A stretch of DNA of 64,000 nt. Source: Ciona intestinalis (Eukaryota; Chordata; Ascidiacea; Phlebobranchia; Cionidae). The DNA lies in assembly GCF_000224145.3 (NCBI RefSeq), contig NC_020166.2, positions 6,082,927-6,146,926 on the forward strand. The letters run 5' to 3'. Positions 49,053 through 59,287 of the stretch are shown in pieces. Under the pieces are notes generated by a model. That model was not told the DNA's origin. It saw only the letters and a program-made list of their open reading frames with translations, and ran no database searches. The translations under genes and the position numbers were made by a program. The stretch's first letter is position 1; the number at the start of each line of letters is the position of its first letter.

Positions 49053-49897
49053 CTATTCACTTAATCCTTGAAGCTCCTTTAAACCTTCCAATACCAAACG
49101 AATTTGGGCTCTAACAGAAGCCATTTCAATTGTCAATTTTTCTGCCGTTGCGGTTATTCGTTCAGTTTTTTTTTTAATAAAAGCAAGTGCTTCTTTGTCT
49201 GTGAATTCCACATAAAATCCATAGCCAACACATACAAAGATTTTGCTTGGATCCTCCCTGCAAAAATGTTAATATTACAAAGAGTGATTAACTTAAAATA
49301 TTCTAAAAGATATTAACAAGAAAAAATAACTTTATTAGTTAAAAGTAAAAATATATTTATGGTAGTTGAAGTTGATCCTCTTCTTTAGAAATGTCCTGTA
49401 CTAATTTAAAAATTAGATCCTTATCAAGAATTAGATCTATCTCAGTGAAGCAAAAGTTTCTGAGTTGCAGCATCCAGCTTTAATCTATCAACGTTTAGTG
49501 TTTTTTGGTTGAATCATGCACTACAACAGTTTAGCTGGTAAGAGAAATGAGTTAATGACAATGTGTCGTATTGAGATAATTAAGAAAGACTTACACAATT
49601 GCTTGAGCATAAAAGTCACATCCTAGATCAACTTGCGCTTTTAGTGGTTTCGTACCATCCACCTCTCGCCGTTCTATAATAATTTGAAGTTGTAGGTACT
49701 GGGAGATCTCCTCATAACATTTATCACGTAATTTTGTCAGTTTACTGAAGAAGAAAAAGAAATATATATACTGTGTTTAGGTATATATATTAAAAAAAGA
49801 TTTAATTTACTTACAGCAAATCTCCCCTCAATGTTTCATTTAACAACGCTTCGTACTTGAGAACCTTTTCAGGTATTGCTTCGCTTCTAGTAGCCAT
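49053..49897 (-). CDS. UXT: UXT, alpha-class prefoldin-like protein, complete, 3 coding exons
   Basis: UXT is a small prefoldin-like subunit of the R2TP/URI co-chaperone and a transcription cofactor. Exons 49897-49815, 49744-49595 and 49257-49053 join in phase to 145 residues (human 157). Recognisable blocks: PEKVLKYEALLNETLRGDL (human GEKVLRYETFISDVLQRDL), LRDKCYEEISQYLQLQIIIE, the conserved QVDLGCDFYAQAIV (human QVDLGCNFFVDTVV), VCVGYGFYVEFTDKEALAFI ([20 protein letters not shown]), and the C-terminal LVLEGLKELQGL. Two terminal coiled-coil helices flank the hairpin, as in prefoldin alpha subunits. No AATAAA is visible between its stop and the LAMTOR5 start. Confidence 0.93.
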
Positions 49898-50318
49898 TAG
49901 CCAAACAGACAAAACGAGAAATAAATAGAAAACAAATACAGCAGTGTTGCAGCACGTGACACATGTAATATAGTTTTGATAAAAATGCGCTAAACATTAT
50001 GTTTAACAGAACGCTATTTTTTCCAAAACTGGACTCAGTGATTCAAGCACGATTTTAAATCAATAGGAAATCAAGTCAACGATGGCTAATTTGTAAACTG
50101 GTACAGAAAAGTTTGATCTAGTTTTTTGTAAGGAAACACTACAGGGAAAAACCCCGAGTCGAGGTATATAGTCCTATATTATAGTATTAGTAACTGATAC
50201 CTTATATCGTATTTACAAAGACATCTTTTAGTTTTTAGGAACAGAATATGTAATTATTCGTTTTTCTTTTGAATACCACTTTTTATTTATATTATAAGAG
50301 ACCGCTAAGTTGTTTATA

Positions 50319-51749
50319 ATGCTCGGTTGCTGTGGCTCTTTGCTTCGAATCGTTTCCAACGTGCAGGCGCTTTCGGCCTGCCGTTCGTTTTACGTTAGCA
50401 CATTACCTTCAGCCACAGTCAAGAATTTGCAACCATCGTTTTCAAGAAGGTGTGAAAATATGTTGTCACCATCGAACATTTTATTTCAACCAGAGAGGAA
50501 CACAACAAGAGGTATTTAATTCAAATTTAAACTGTAAAGATAAGGTACTAACTATTTTATAAAAAAGAGCTTTAATTTGATCTTGGGTACTACCAACACT
50601 TTGTGCCTGAAATCCGAAAATGTTAATTATTATTTAAGTAATGCTCACCAAATCACTTATAAACCAATAGGTGAAATTCAGAACTACGGCCAGATGTTGT
50701 GACTTTGTGAGTAGCTAATTACTAACAAAGAAGGAGTTTGTATATGGATACAGATGCTTAAATGTGACCAAAAGGTCCAACCAAAGTTTTAAAACAGAAA
50801 ACCGCTTCTAAAATGATTGTGTGAACACAACCTGCTAAAGTAAAAAAAAAACAGTTCGGTTATCCCTCAATGCATGAACAGTCACTGAACTTTTATCAAT
50901 CATTGCTTCTGAATTACTAATGGTATAGTGACCGCTCTTTCTTTGAATATATAAAAAATATAAATTATTGTTAGTTGTTACAATTTTTAATTGAATCTAG
51001 CTACATACCAGATTATAAAACTTAGTTTTAACACGAACAACCAACTGTAAATCTTTTACTCCGCAAGTACATAGTTTTATCTGTTCTAGAAGCCATGTTT
51101 ATTGCCAGCATATGTGTCGAACTTCCTGACATAACTAACAGTATTCGTTATGACCAAATTTTGGCCAATACAAATCGCGTCGCCAATATAGCAAGGAAAA
51201 CCTTTCCCGACGTTCACGCATAATTATGATTTCACACATTTGCCCGCAATAGAATAAGTTTGGGAACCCCTGCTTTAATTAGTGCATGTGTGCTATGTCC
51301 ACAGTATTCACTACATAGTGGACATAGCTAATATAGCGGACATAGCTGACATGCACTAAGTAAAAGGGACCGTACCAAAATCTGTATTTTACATATATTT
51401 ACAAGAAGCAACCCAGCGGCTGAGACGCCTTTTTTTCAAATGCTGTGTTGTTTTTTGAAATTTGGGCTGTACTTTTAGATCACATTGGAGCATTTCTACC
51501 AATAGTAAATACACCAATTTTGACTTTTCGCTGGTATGCAAATTTAACCGGTCTGTGTTCTTTATATGTGTTATATATTTACCCTTATACATAACAAGAT
51601 CTATATATTTAGGAATGAACTTCCAACCAAACACCTACAAGCGTATCAAGAAACATGGCAGACAAAAGATGTTGTCCTCCGTTAATGGGAAGATCACCAT
51701 GATTAGGAGAATGATGAAGGGCAAGCCACGAAGAACTTTAACCCATTGA
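50319..51749 (+). CDS. MRPL34: Mitochondrial ribosomal protein bL34m, complete, 2 coding exons
   Basis: Component of the mitochondrial large ribosomal subunit. Exon 1 (50319-50511) encodes a 64-residue basic, Ser-rich presequence suited to mitochondrial import; exon 2 (51613-51749) encodes the whole L34 domain. The junction is phase 1 (AGA G|GTATTT ... TTTAG|GA ATG). Total 109 residues. The domain NFQPNTYKRIKKHGRQKML, then GKITMIRRMMKGKPR, follows the bL34 pattern ([20 protein letters not shown], then VILRRMLKGR). AATAAA lies at 52006. Intron 1 (1.1 kb) contains a hAT terminus and a foldback hairpin. Confidence 0.92.
51255..51272 (-). mobile_element. Terminal repeat of a hAT-like element in MRPL34 intron
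   Basis: On the minus strand the run begins CAGGGGTTCCCAAACTTATT, a typical hAT end. The opposite end was not found, so the element is truncated or unrecognisable. Confidence 0.4.
51280..51358. repeat. Hairpin, 21-bp arms
   Basis: TAGTGCATGTGTGCTATGTCC at 51280-51300 pairs with 51338-51358, with two mismatches. The loop contains further copies of the GGACATAGCT motif, so the segment is both foldback and locally repeated. Confidence 0.7.
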
Positions 51750-52404
51750 TATTTATGTAAAGTTATCCTCATAACTGCTTATTATATGCTCCCAATATAT
51801 TGTATGTTCACACAATATTTGACACATTTTAAAATATCAACTTTGTAAGTTTCACCTAATATTTTCTTGGACCATAATTGCGCTGTACTAATATAATTAT
51901 AATGGTAAAAAAAACAAAGAAAACTTTTAACACTTTTTTTTGATTTGATCACTTCAATGTAAAAACTAAACATGGTGCATTTTTGTCTTCTTCACCCTGG
52001 TTTATAATAAAGTGATTTTATACCAGTATAAGTCTGTTGAGAACCAAGAAGTTAAACTTTGCTTTATATATAATCAATTTATTGAAACTAATAGATTGTG
52101 AGAAGAGAAGTCGTTTTTTCTTAAATTTTGTATTTTACACAAAACTTAACAACTCTTTAAATTATGATAGTATTCGAATTCAGGAGCATTTAACTATCAA
52201 ACTCAAATTCATTGAAGTATACTGATTAACTCTACAGTTCAGTTGTTATTATAGAAAGCAAATGAGAACATATTTGATCTCCTTGTGCAATCTATAACAT
52301 ACAATCTTCAGTACAATACAATTCAGTTTGTTGTAAAATATTTTCACTAATAACTCTGAACTTGAATAAATCAGCTTAGGAACAAATTTTTTGAACTTTT
52401 AACA

Positions 52405-53160
52405 TCACTCATCATCAGAATCACTTTCCTCCATGGCATCTTTAGCAAAAGCTTCAGATGCATCTACCAAATTTTCAGGCACCCTTTCATGTACACCACC
52501 GGACTCAGCACACACCCAGCTCAGTTGAAGTTGAAATGCCTTATCCTTAACTTCATCATGGACAACATATACTATTTTAGCAGCTTCATTAAGAGCCTCT
52601 CGGCAAGACAATTCTTTCAACTTCAGTTTCTCAATTTCAGTTTTGGCATTCTGCTTTGCTTTGCCCATCGCACATCCATTATATCCAAGTGGAACACCAG
52701 AGGGATCAATCATGTACATTTGTGCCGAGTCATCCAGATAGGAGGCAAGTAAAACACTTGCACCAAACGGCCGCACAGAGCTGTACAATGTGTAAGCATG
52801 CATGTACATTGCCACCCTCTCTGTCAGATGTTTTAGTGGTATAGGGCATCCATATTGCTGTCTGTAGTTACTTGCCTCATTTCTTGCAATGTCAACAATC
52901 TCTCGTGCATCTGTCAGAAGACCAGCAACAGCCATACCAACATGCTTGTCAATGTTGAATATTCTTTGGTTTGAATCCAGTTCGTGAAGTTTAGAAGTGA
53001 TCAACTTTTCCACTGCCAACACAACTCCATCCCTGCATCGAATCCCAATAGCAGTGCTGCTGTTTTCCACAGCCTTTTGAGCGTATTCGACTTGAAAGAC
53101 CCGACCATCTGGGGAAAACTGTGCAGCAGAAAGATCGTAACCAGTACCTATTGAGCTCAT
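52405..53160 (-). CDS. PSMA3: Proteasome subunit alpha type-3 (alpha 7), complete, intronless
   Basis: Outer-ring subunit of the 20S proteasome. A single uninterrupted frame of 251 residues (human 255). The alpha-subunit signature is at residues 8-27: [20 protein letters not shown]. It continues with [16 protein letters not shown], the core [37 protein letters not shown] and [19 protein letters not shown]. The acidic C-terminus EESDSDDE matches the family's casein-kinase 2 site region. It converges with MRPL34. All other complete genes in the window have introns, so the lack of them is notable; I see no poly(A) tract or flanking repeats to prove retroposition. Confidence 0.97.
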   Translation of the reverse strand: MSSIGTGYDLSAAQFSPDGRVFQVEYAQKAVENSSTAIGIRCRDGVVLAVEKLITSKLHELDSNQRIFNIDKHVGMAVAGLLTDAREIVDIARNEASNYRQQYGCPIPLKHLTERVAMYMHAYTLYSSVRPFGASVLLASYLDDSAQMYMIDPSGVPLGYNGCAMGKAKQNAKTEIEKLKLKELSCREALNEAAKIVYVVHDEVKDKAFQLQLSWVCAESGGVHERVPENLVDASEAFAKDAMEESDSDDE

Positions 53161-54516
53161 GATCGATATTGTCCTATGTCAAATTGTCCTATAATAACCC
53201 ACAAAGTAACACACATGATAACTCAAACTGACACTAGGTGCACACCCGTGTTATAACGTCTGTCGTTTTCCGGCCACGCGAGGTTAAAAAGTTACATTCA
53301 TGATTCATTCATTCATCAATATAGATTTACTTAATATATTTAACTTTTAATTGTTAACACAAAAAGAGACATATTTATAACACAGTATATTACTTAATAT
53401 TAATAGTAATCATACATTTTTGGTCTAATATCTAATGTCAACCAAACCAAACAATCAAAAATGCCTGCTCATCTGCTGAACCGTGCTTTATTAGCTGACT
53501 GTTCAACCGTAACGCATTAACTATAGAAATCACATGTATATCTATCTTAAATTTGTGCTATGTGTGTGGTATTTTTTTGGTAATTTCTATGGATTTGGTA
53601 ATTATTGGGTGCTATAAAATAAAAAAAATATTTTTCTTTTACGACTGACAAAAGAAAAACCGATTTTATTTCCTGGTCATGGCGTAGTATTTACCACAAT
53701 AATTGATACAGTATAAGTAAAAACTCAGAGTCCGTACATAAATGTTTATATTTTTAAAAATTAATACCACTGCATCCAAAGTAAAAATTTGTCAGTACGT
53801 CCACGATCGTGGAGTGGGGTAAGTTGGAATACTGAGAGAAATAGTTACACACTTATTGAACAATATTTCAAAAATATATATAAGACGATTTGGGGGGAGA
53901 GCATAAGTTTGTACTATCGCATGCCTTTATTAATTGACAATATTTCAAAGAAATATATTAAAGCACACAACAAGTTATTTAGCGATTAAGTAACCAGGTG
54001 CTGCTATCTTAGCGAATTGCAATTGGCGAGGTAAGCATTTATAGTATAGTAGCGTGGGGGAGATGGGACACATTAGCACATAATATCCAATATTCCAAAA
54101 GTGTTTTAAACATCTAACAACCGTCTATGAGAATCGTAAGGATTCGGTTTTATAGTTCTTTAAATGTTGTTTTTTACCACCAAATGGGAAAAGATAGAAT
54201 AAAAAGGTGTCCCATCTTTCCCAACCATACTGTAGTACTAATTCGTGGTACCCCCTAATATTACCACATGTATTAAGTTTGGAAATATGTGCAGTTTATT
54301 GTTACGGGATGTGAGTCAGTTGGTTTTAGGCTTTCCGAAGCATCGTTCATTTACTCAAATCACGACCTTATTATGAGTTACTAATGTGTCACAGACCCAA
54401 ACCTATAAGACCGGATAAAACTACGTCACTTCACTAGTATTTTGTGTCTTCGAAAGCTTATTGGATTGGAACATTTTAAAATCTTCTTCATATTTTTTGA
54501 AAATACGAAGGAAGTT
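53161..54516. other. PSMA3-lectin divergent intergenic region
   Basis: Holds both promoters and one MITE copy (54049-54235). A further fragment, GGAGTGGGGTAAGTTGGAAT at 53812, resembles the variant MITE terminus seen at 36884. Nothing else was recognised. Confidence 0.5.
54049..54235. mobile_element. MITE copy, TAGGGTGGGGG-type ends
   Basis: Starts TAGTAGCGTGGGGGAGATGG and ends with the inverse (AGGTGTCCCATCTTTCCCAA, CCATACT). Internal sequence (ACAACCGTCTATGAGAATCG, TTTTATAGTTCTTTAAATG) matches the 37427 copy. Confidence 0.75.
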
Positions 54517-55789
54517 ATGCAGCGGGACGACAATGCTGTTTACGAAAACTATGAAGGAGTTAATGTTGAAAATCAATGTGCAAGACAGCAACCGGATAGG
54601 AAAGGTAAACATGTTCCAACAACTTCTACATGTTTTATGCTTAAAAAACTATGATTTGTATAGAAGGTTTAAGTTCTTCTAAGAAGGCTTGCATCGGAAT
54701 TGCTTTATTTTACTTCGTTGCGTCATCTGTTCTTGGCATTTACGCCTTTATAAGGGTTAGTATACTGCTTTCTAAAACACAGAAAAAGGTGTATTAACTT
54801 ACAAATGTACAGGTTGTGTCTTTATCAGACACAAGCGTGCACGACAGACAAATAGATCAGGGGATTGACTTGTCAAATGTTTCAACCCCAGAACCATTAC
54901 AGGACCTACCTAACTTGAATACAGGTAAGCACAATTGGACCAGAGTGTGTTAGAAAATGTATATTTTCATTTCCGATTAATAGGCTTGTTAAACAGAAAA
55001 TTGTTGGAATTTTTAATAGATCAAATTGAACCACATAATTTGCCCCCTTCGAAAAAAATTCCAATAAAGGTTATAACGGATACGAGTCCCGCCATGGCAG
55101 CAGTCAACACAGTATATTAAGTAGGCCATGGTCCCGACTAATACGCTGAATTTAAAATAATGTATTGCACGTACCCTATTTATTCGAGTATAGACACGAC
55201 CAGCAATGTACCGAATCTAAGATGGGTGCCGGTTGGAAACGGTTACCAATACTACCTTGGAACGCAACTCGGAAATTACTCCGAGTCACGGAAATTTTGC
55301 AAATCAATTGGAGCAGATCTGGCAGCAGTAGGAGTTCGGAATGTTGAATATAGAAGGTGGGCATTTTTAACTTGGCGTTGCGGACAACCACTGGGGCTAT
55401 AACACCGAAATTTCACAATTTATACATACATTATGTCCGCTAAAGGCCGCTGCAGAACTTGGACATATATCTGCGTGAAACACATTTATATGAGGTATGT
55501 TATGAGTAATATGGTTTATAGAATCATCACCAAGACAGTCATCCAAGACAAAGTCGGTAACCGCAGTGCTTGGATAGGAATGAATGATATTGCAAGTGAA
55601 GGAAATTGGGTTTGGATTGACAACCGTAAAGTCATCGCGGGAGAATCAGACTGGGCAGAATTTCAGCCCGATAATGGTGGTGGCATTGTTCACAGACAAA
55701 ACTGTGGCATAATGGCTTCTTACTTCCAAATGCACTGGGACGATGTATCTTGTGATGAAGCGGTATTTGCTTTGTGCGAAAAGAGTTAA
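54517..55789 (+). CDS. Type II membrane protein with one C-type lectin-like domain, 5 coding exons
   Basis: Exons 54517-54604, 54664-54755, 54813-54924, 55194-55356 and 55522-55789 join in phase to 240 residues. A 37-residue cytoplasmic tail is followed by a membrane helix (about 38-59, ACIGIALFYFVASSVLGIYA), with no signal peptide, so the C-terminus should be outside. After a short stalk the lectin-like domain starts near VPVGNGYQYYLGTQ; it has four canonical cysteines (short form), the WIGMND core and HWDDVSCDEAVFALC. The carbohydrate position reads QPDN, the galactose-type motif, but the usual acidic residue before the third cysteine (EDC) is QNC here, so calcium binding may be weak. The tail has YENY (a pY-x-N Grb2-type site) followed by YEGV. 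It could be an immune or recognition receptor; I cannot name an orthologue. Confidence 0.82.
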
Positions 55790-55861
55790 CAAAAAACATA
55801 TTTTTCGTTAAATAGTCAGTGTAAACTCATGTGATGTATTTAGTTGTAAATGTATTGTTTT

Positions 55862-55865
<4 letters not shown>

Positions 55866-55909
<44 letters not shown>
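55866..55909. repeat. (TA)n microsatellite
   Basis: About 44 bp of pure TA directly abutting a shortened MITE copy. Confidence 0.95.
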
Positions 55910-55911
<2 letters not shown>

Positions 55912-56010
55912 ATGGGGAAAAACATATGACACACATTATACTTTCTCGTTTTAATATTTGATATTATGCACTGAAGATGTCCCATGACTCCCATCTTCCC
56001 CCACCATATA
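55908..56010. mobile_element. Internally shortened MITE copy
   Basis: Left AGATGGGGAAAAACATATGA and right GATGTCCCATGACTCCCATC, TTCCCCCACCATATA are the family ends with only about 60 bp between; the centre is largely lost. Confidence 0.6.
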
Positions 56011-57508
56011 TATACAACATTTTTCAATTGCCAAAAAACTGATTATAATAAGATGCTCATTTTAAATGCCATATTCAATATATATACATATAAAAACTGT
56101 CGCAGATTTGTAGTTGGCGACTTTGAATCACTAAGCCAATATCAAAATAAAATATTTCGCACTGTTTGATTGTGTCTCATAGAAATAGTTTTGTCAGAAA
56201 AACTGAGATATGCATACATGAGAAAATATGTTATACCACTATAAAATCAATATTATGCATGAAAAATGAAATTTAGTCACAGCCACTTAAAAGTAACTTG
56301 TGCGAAATGTAAAATAGCAACACCCAATTTGAAGCAAAAATACCTCTAACCTTCCGACGGGTGTATTACAGTACTGTGTGGTAAACATAACATACTGCTA
56401 CACTGTGCTTTTAACTTAACAATGAAATACTCTAGCTGTTAAACCTGTAATAACGGCCAGTTGAGAAATTAACGTTATTTGCTCTTAACAGCTCTCACTG
56501 TTGAGTATGGTGTTCAAACGCAAAAAGAATATTTTCAGAATTTCCTGAAGGCAAATTGTTAAGATTTCCGTGGTTTATTTTAGGTCACAACCAAACACCG
56601 GCCTTCCATGCAATAGCCACCGGATCGATGATCGATTTAAAATTATGCCGAGCGTTTCATTATTTATTAACGAACAGAGACGTTCACATCTGGTCCACGT
56701 GCATACAAACAAAGATAACCACTGGGGCGAATAACTGTATCCTTGTAGAATCACGTATGTTGGAGACCGGCATAGTGACGATCATTGGTTTTGTGAGGGT
56801 TTGTGCTGACGTATGAGTATGTACAACGACCGAAAGTACGATCATATAAATATCATAGGCGGTATGTACAGGATAAAGCATTAAAACAGGTAAGGTGTGC
56901 AGCTGGAAGCAGTTCGGTGGTGATTCGGTTGCACTGCACAGCTAGTTAAGGTAAGGTCGAACCGATTCAAACTAGTTCACGTTCGGCCTGAATTTTTAAC
57001 GAAATTGGAAAACACCGGCTGGAAAACAGACGGACCAAAACTAAGAACAGAATATAAAAATGAATGTACGTTTCAAACGGAAGACCATGACCAAATTGCG
57101 TTGCTGTACCATATATATATATATCACATGGGATGTATTGGTTGATTAAGACCGGACCATAGAGAAAATGGTTGTATAATTATAACGTTGTGCGTGGCAA
57201 GTGAGCACAGCCGGTCAGGTGAGAATTGTTTAAATATATGGCTAATAGGGAAATCTAGTCTTGGACCCAAAATCGAGAAAACGACAAATTCGGATATCTA
57301 CAGCGGAAGTAGAGTTTACAAAATGAAAAGAAACAGGAAGATGAAATAATATTCTTACAGTATGCTGTTGTCGATCGTCCGCAGCATACCAATTGTCCGC
57401 AGATGTGAGAAGCAAACAGTGGTTGGCGCTAAGCACTGTTTGTCGTCCGAAACGTGACGGACGCCGACTGCTCGGTGGGTCCCATGGACGTCAACTGTGT
57501 TGATTGCC

Positions 57509-59287
57509 TCATCGGCCCATAGGTTTACTCAGGTAAACTTTGCCCTGCTCTTTACTCGTGTAGATAGGGGCGGACTTATAATGCTCGAGCAATGCGTCCA
57601 TAGAATCAAACTTGCGCTGTCCGATGCCGAACACTCCATTAGGAAGAGTATTGACCTTGAAATGTCGGATACGACCAGGCATCTTCATTGATATTGAATA
57701 ATCACCACTCTAAGGGGGAATTGAATTATGGATCAATGAAACAGAAGACCGTAATGTGTAAAAAATAAAAAAATATGTATAAGTGGATTATACGGAAACT
57801 TAGATTTAGCAAAAGTAAAAGAATATGAAAATTTACAAAAACAAATAACGTCTTTTTATAGACACCAGCTAACTCTAGGTATGGTCATTCTGATTAATAT
57901 ACGCATTACAAAATTGCAACATATAGGCAATGCATAGACATAATGCTCTACATATACAGAGCAGTTTACTGTAGGCGAATTAAACTTAATCATCACACGA
58001 CTAATATTTGCATTATATTTTAAATCCCATTACAACAATAAATTTAAGTGAAAACCAAACATAAGTATATTTACCGATGTTTCACTACCGCGGACCAGGA
58101 ATTCTCCATTATCTGCCCGGTCTTGTAACCGTTGTTCCGCATCAGCACGTTTCATGTTACCGAAATACCAATCTCGACTGTGGATACCATCTGCTGCACC
58201 ATCGTTGCCTCCGATCGCAGTCTGGAGAGTTACAATAAAGAAGTTAAAGCTAGAACTCGAACGTCTTGAGTTTAAAATATAATGACTGAATAATTATTAA
58301 TTATTATTATGGGTAAACAGTGCAATTAATGCAAAGTACAGTGTTGCACAAGTATGACAACAAGAATTATCAATGGTCAACACTGGCAATGAAGGTATTG
58401 AAAGGCATGGCAAGAATTAGTGGCTGATTATAATACAGACATGCAAAGTTCAGTTGAAAGATGGCAATGCAGTGATTGGTACGAGAATGGTATAATGGGT
58501 TGCCTCAGTCTTTTAGGTGAGCGGAGCATTCCATTATAGTTAATGTAGCTATGCAGTAAGTCAGCAAAGTCGAAGTAAAAGTAATTATGTTGAAACCGAA
58601 TGATACTAACATTCTGAGCATGCATATTTTCGATGTCATTGTGCTGTGGACAGACCCGGTCGTAGTTCTGGATATTTCCGGATGAAACCGGTTGCGCTCC
58701 ATCCACTACTTCGACGTAGTTCATTGGGACGAGTCCGGTCAACCCTTCGCTATTCCTCGCAAGCCACCATTCCGGATCGTCGGGTGGTTGTTCAATGATA
58801 TCCAGCATTTCGTCTTGCTCGAATGCGAGCTCTTCCGGGTTGCCAGAATTAAAAGCGTAAAGTGTGCGAACAACAGATATGCAGTCGCTTGCCGGCTGTA
58901 CGTGTGACGTGTTCGGCATACTGCTGGGACATGATTGAGGCATCGAGCTGCTTTTAACTACGTAATTTGACGGGAAGTAACCGGGCTGTCCAGGACGTTC
59001 GGCATCTTTACCATACCACCAGCCGTCGGGATCAGTCTGTAGGACAATTACTCTCATGCCTTTCCGCAGAGTGAGTTCGTCATCTTTAGTTGCGTCGTAG
59101 TTAAACTTGCTAACGTATTCCTCATTCATATGAGCTCGGTCGCCTCCGTCGCCAGGCGGTTTTAAGTTCGGTATATGATTAGAGTTCTGTGGTTCACCGG
59201 CACCACGCATGCTGGACGGCCCCATCATTCCACTCATGCCCCCAGCTCCATTAGACTTCGTTTTCTTTGCTCCCGGGAGACGGTTTG
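57509..59287 (-). CDS. NCK: NCK adaptor protein, 3' three exons (SH3-2, SH3-3, SH2); 5' part not in view
   Basis: NCK links phosphotyrosine receptors to actin regulators (WASP, PAK). Minus-strand exons 59287-58611, 58221-58075 and 57709-57509 join in phase 0 to about 341 residues ending MGR-stop. The first exon encodes a Gly/Met linker and two SH3 domains: EYVSKFNYDATKDDELTLRK, GWWYGK, GYFPSNYV, then VVRTLYAFNSGNPEELAFEQ, DPEWWLARN, GLVPMNYVEV. The next two encode an SH2 domain: DWYFGNMKRADAEQRL, FLVRGSETS, DYSISMKMPGRIRHFKV, GQRKFDSMDALLEHYKSAPI. The arginine of FLVR that binds phosphotyrosine is present. Domain order and spacing match vertebrate NCK1/NCK2, and there is no basis to assign it to one paralogue. 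SH3-1 should be upstream; I did not find it up to base 64000, so it is probably beyond the edge. Confidence 0.93.

Larger units (their letters stand above)
55790..57508. other. Lectin gene 3' flank and NCK 3' flank
   Basis: Contains a TA microsatellite (55866-55909), a shortened MITE copy (55908-56010) and likely 3' UTRs of both flanking genes. The 56550-56820 stretch is more CpG-rich, but its open frames have no recognisable content. Confidence 0.5.

Noticed and set aside
54984-55069. Extra exon in the lectin gene (LLNRKLLEFLIDQIEPHN)
   Set aside because: Including it breaks the frame; joining 54924 directly to 55194 keeps phase and needs no weak donor.
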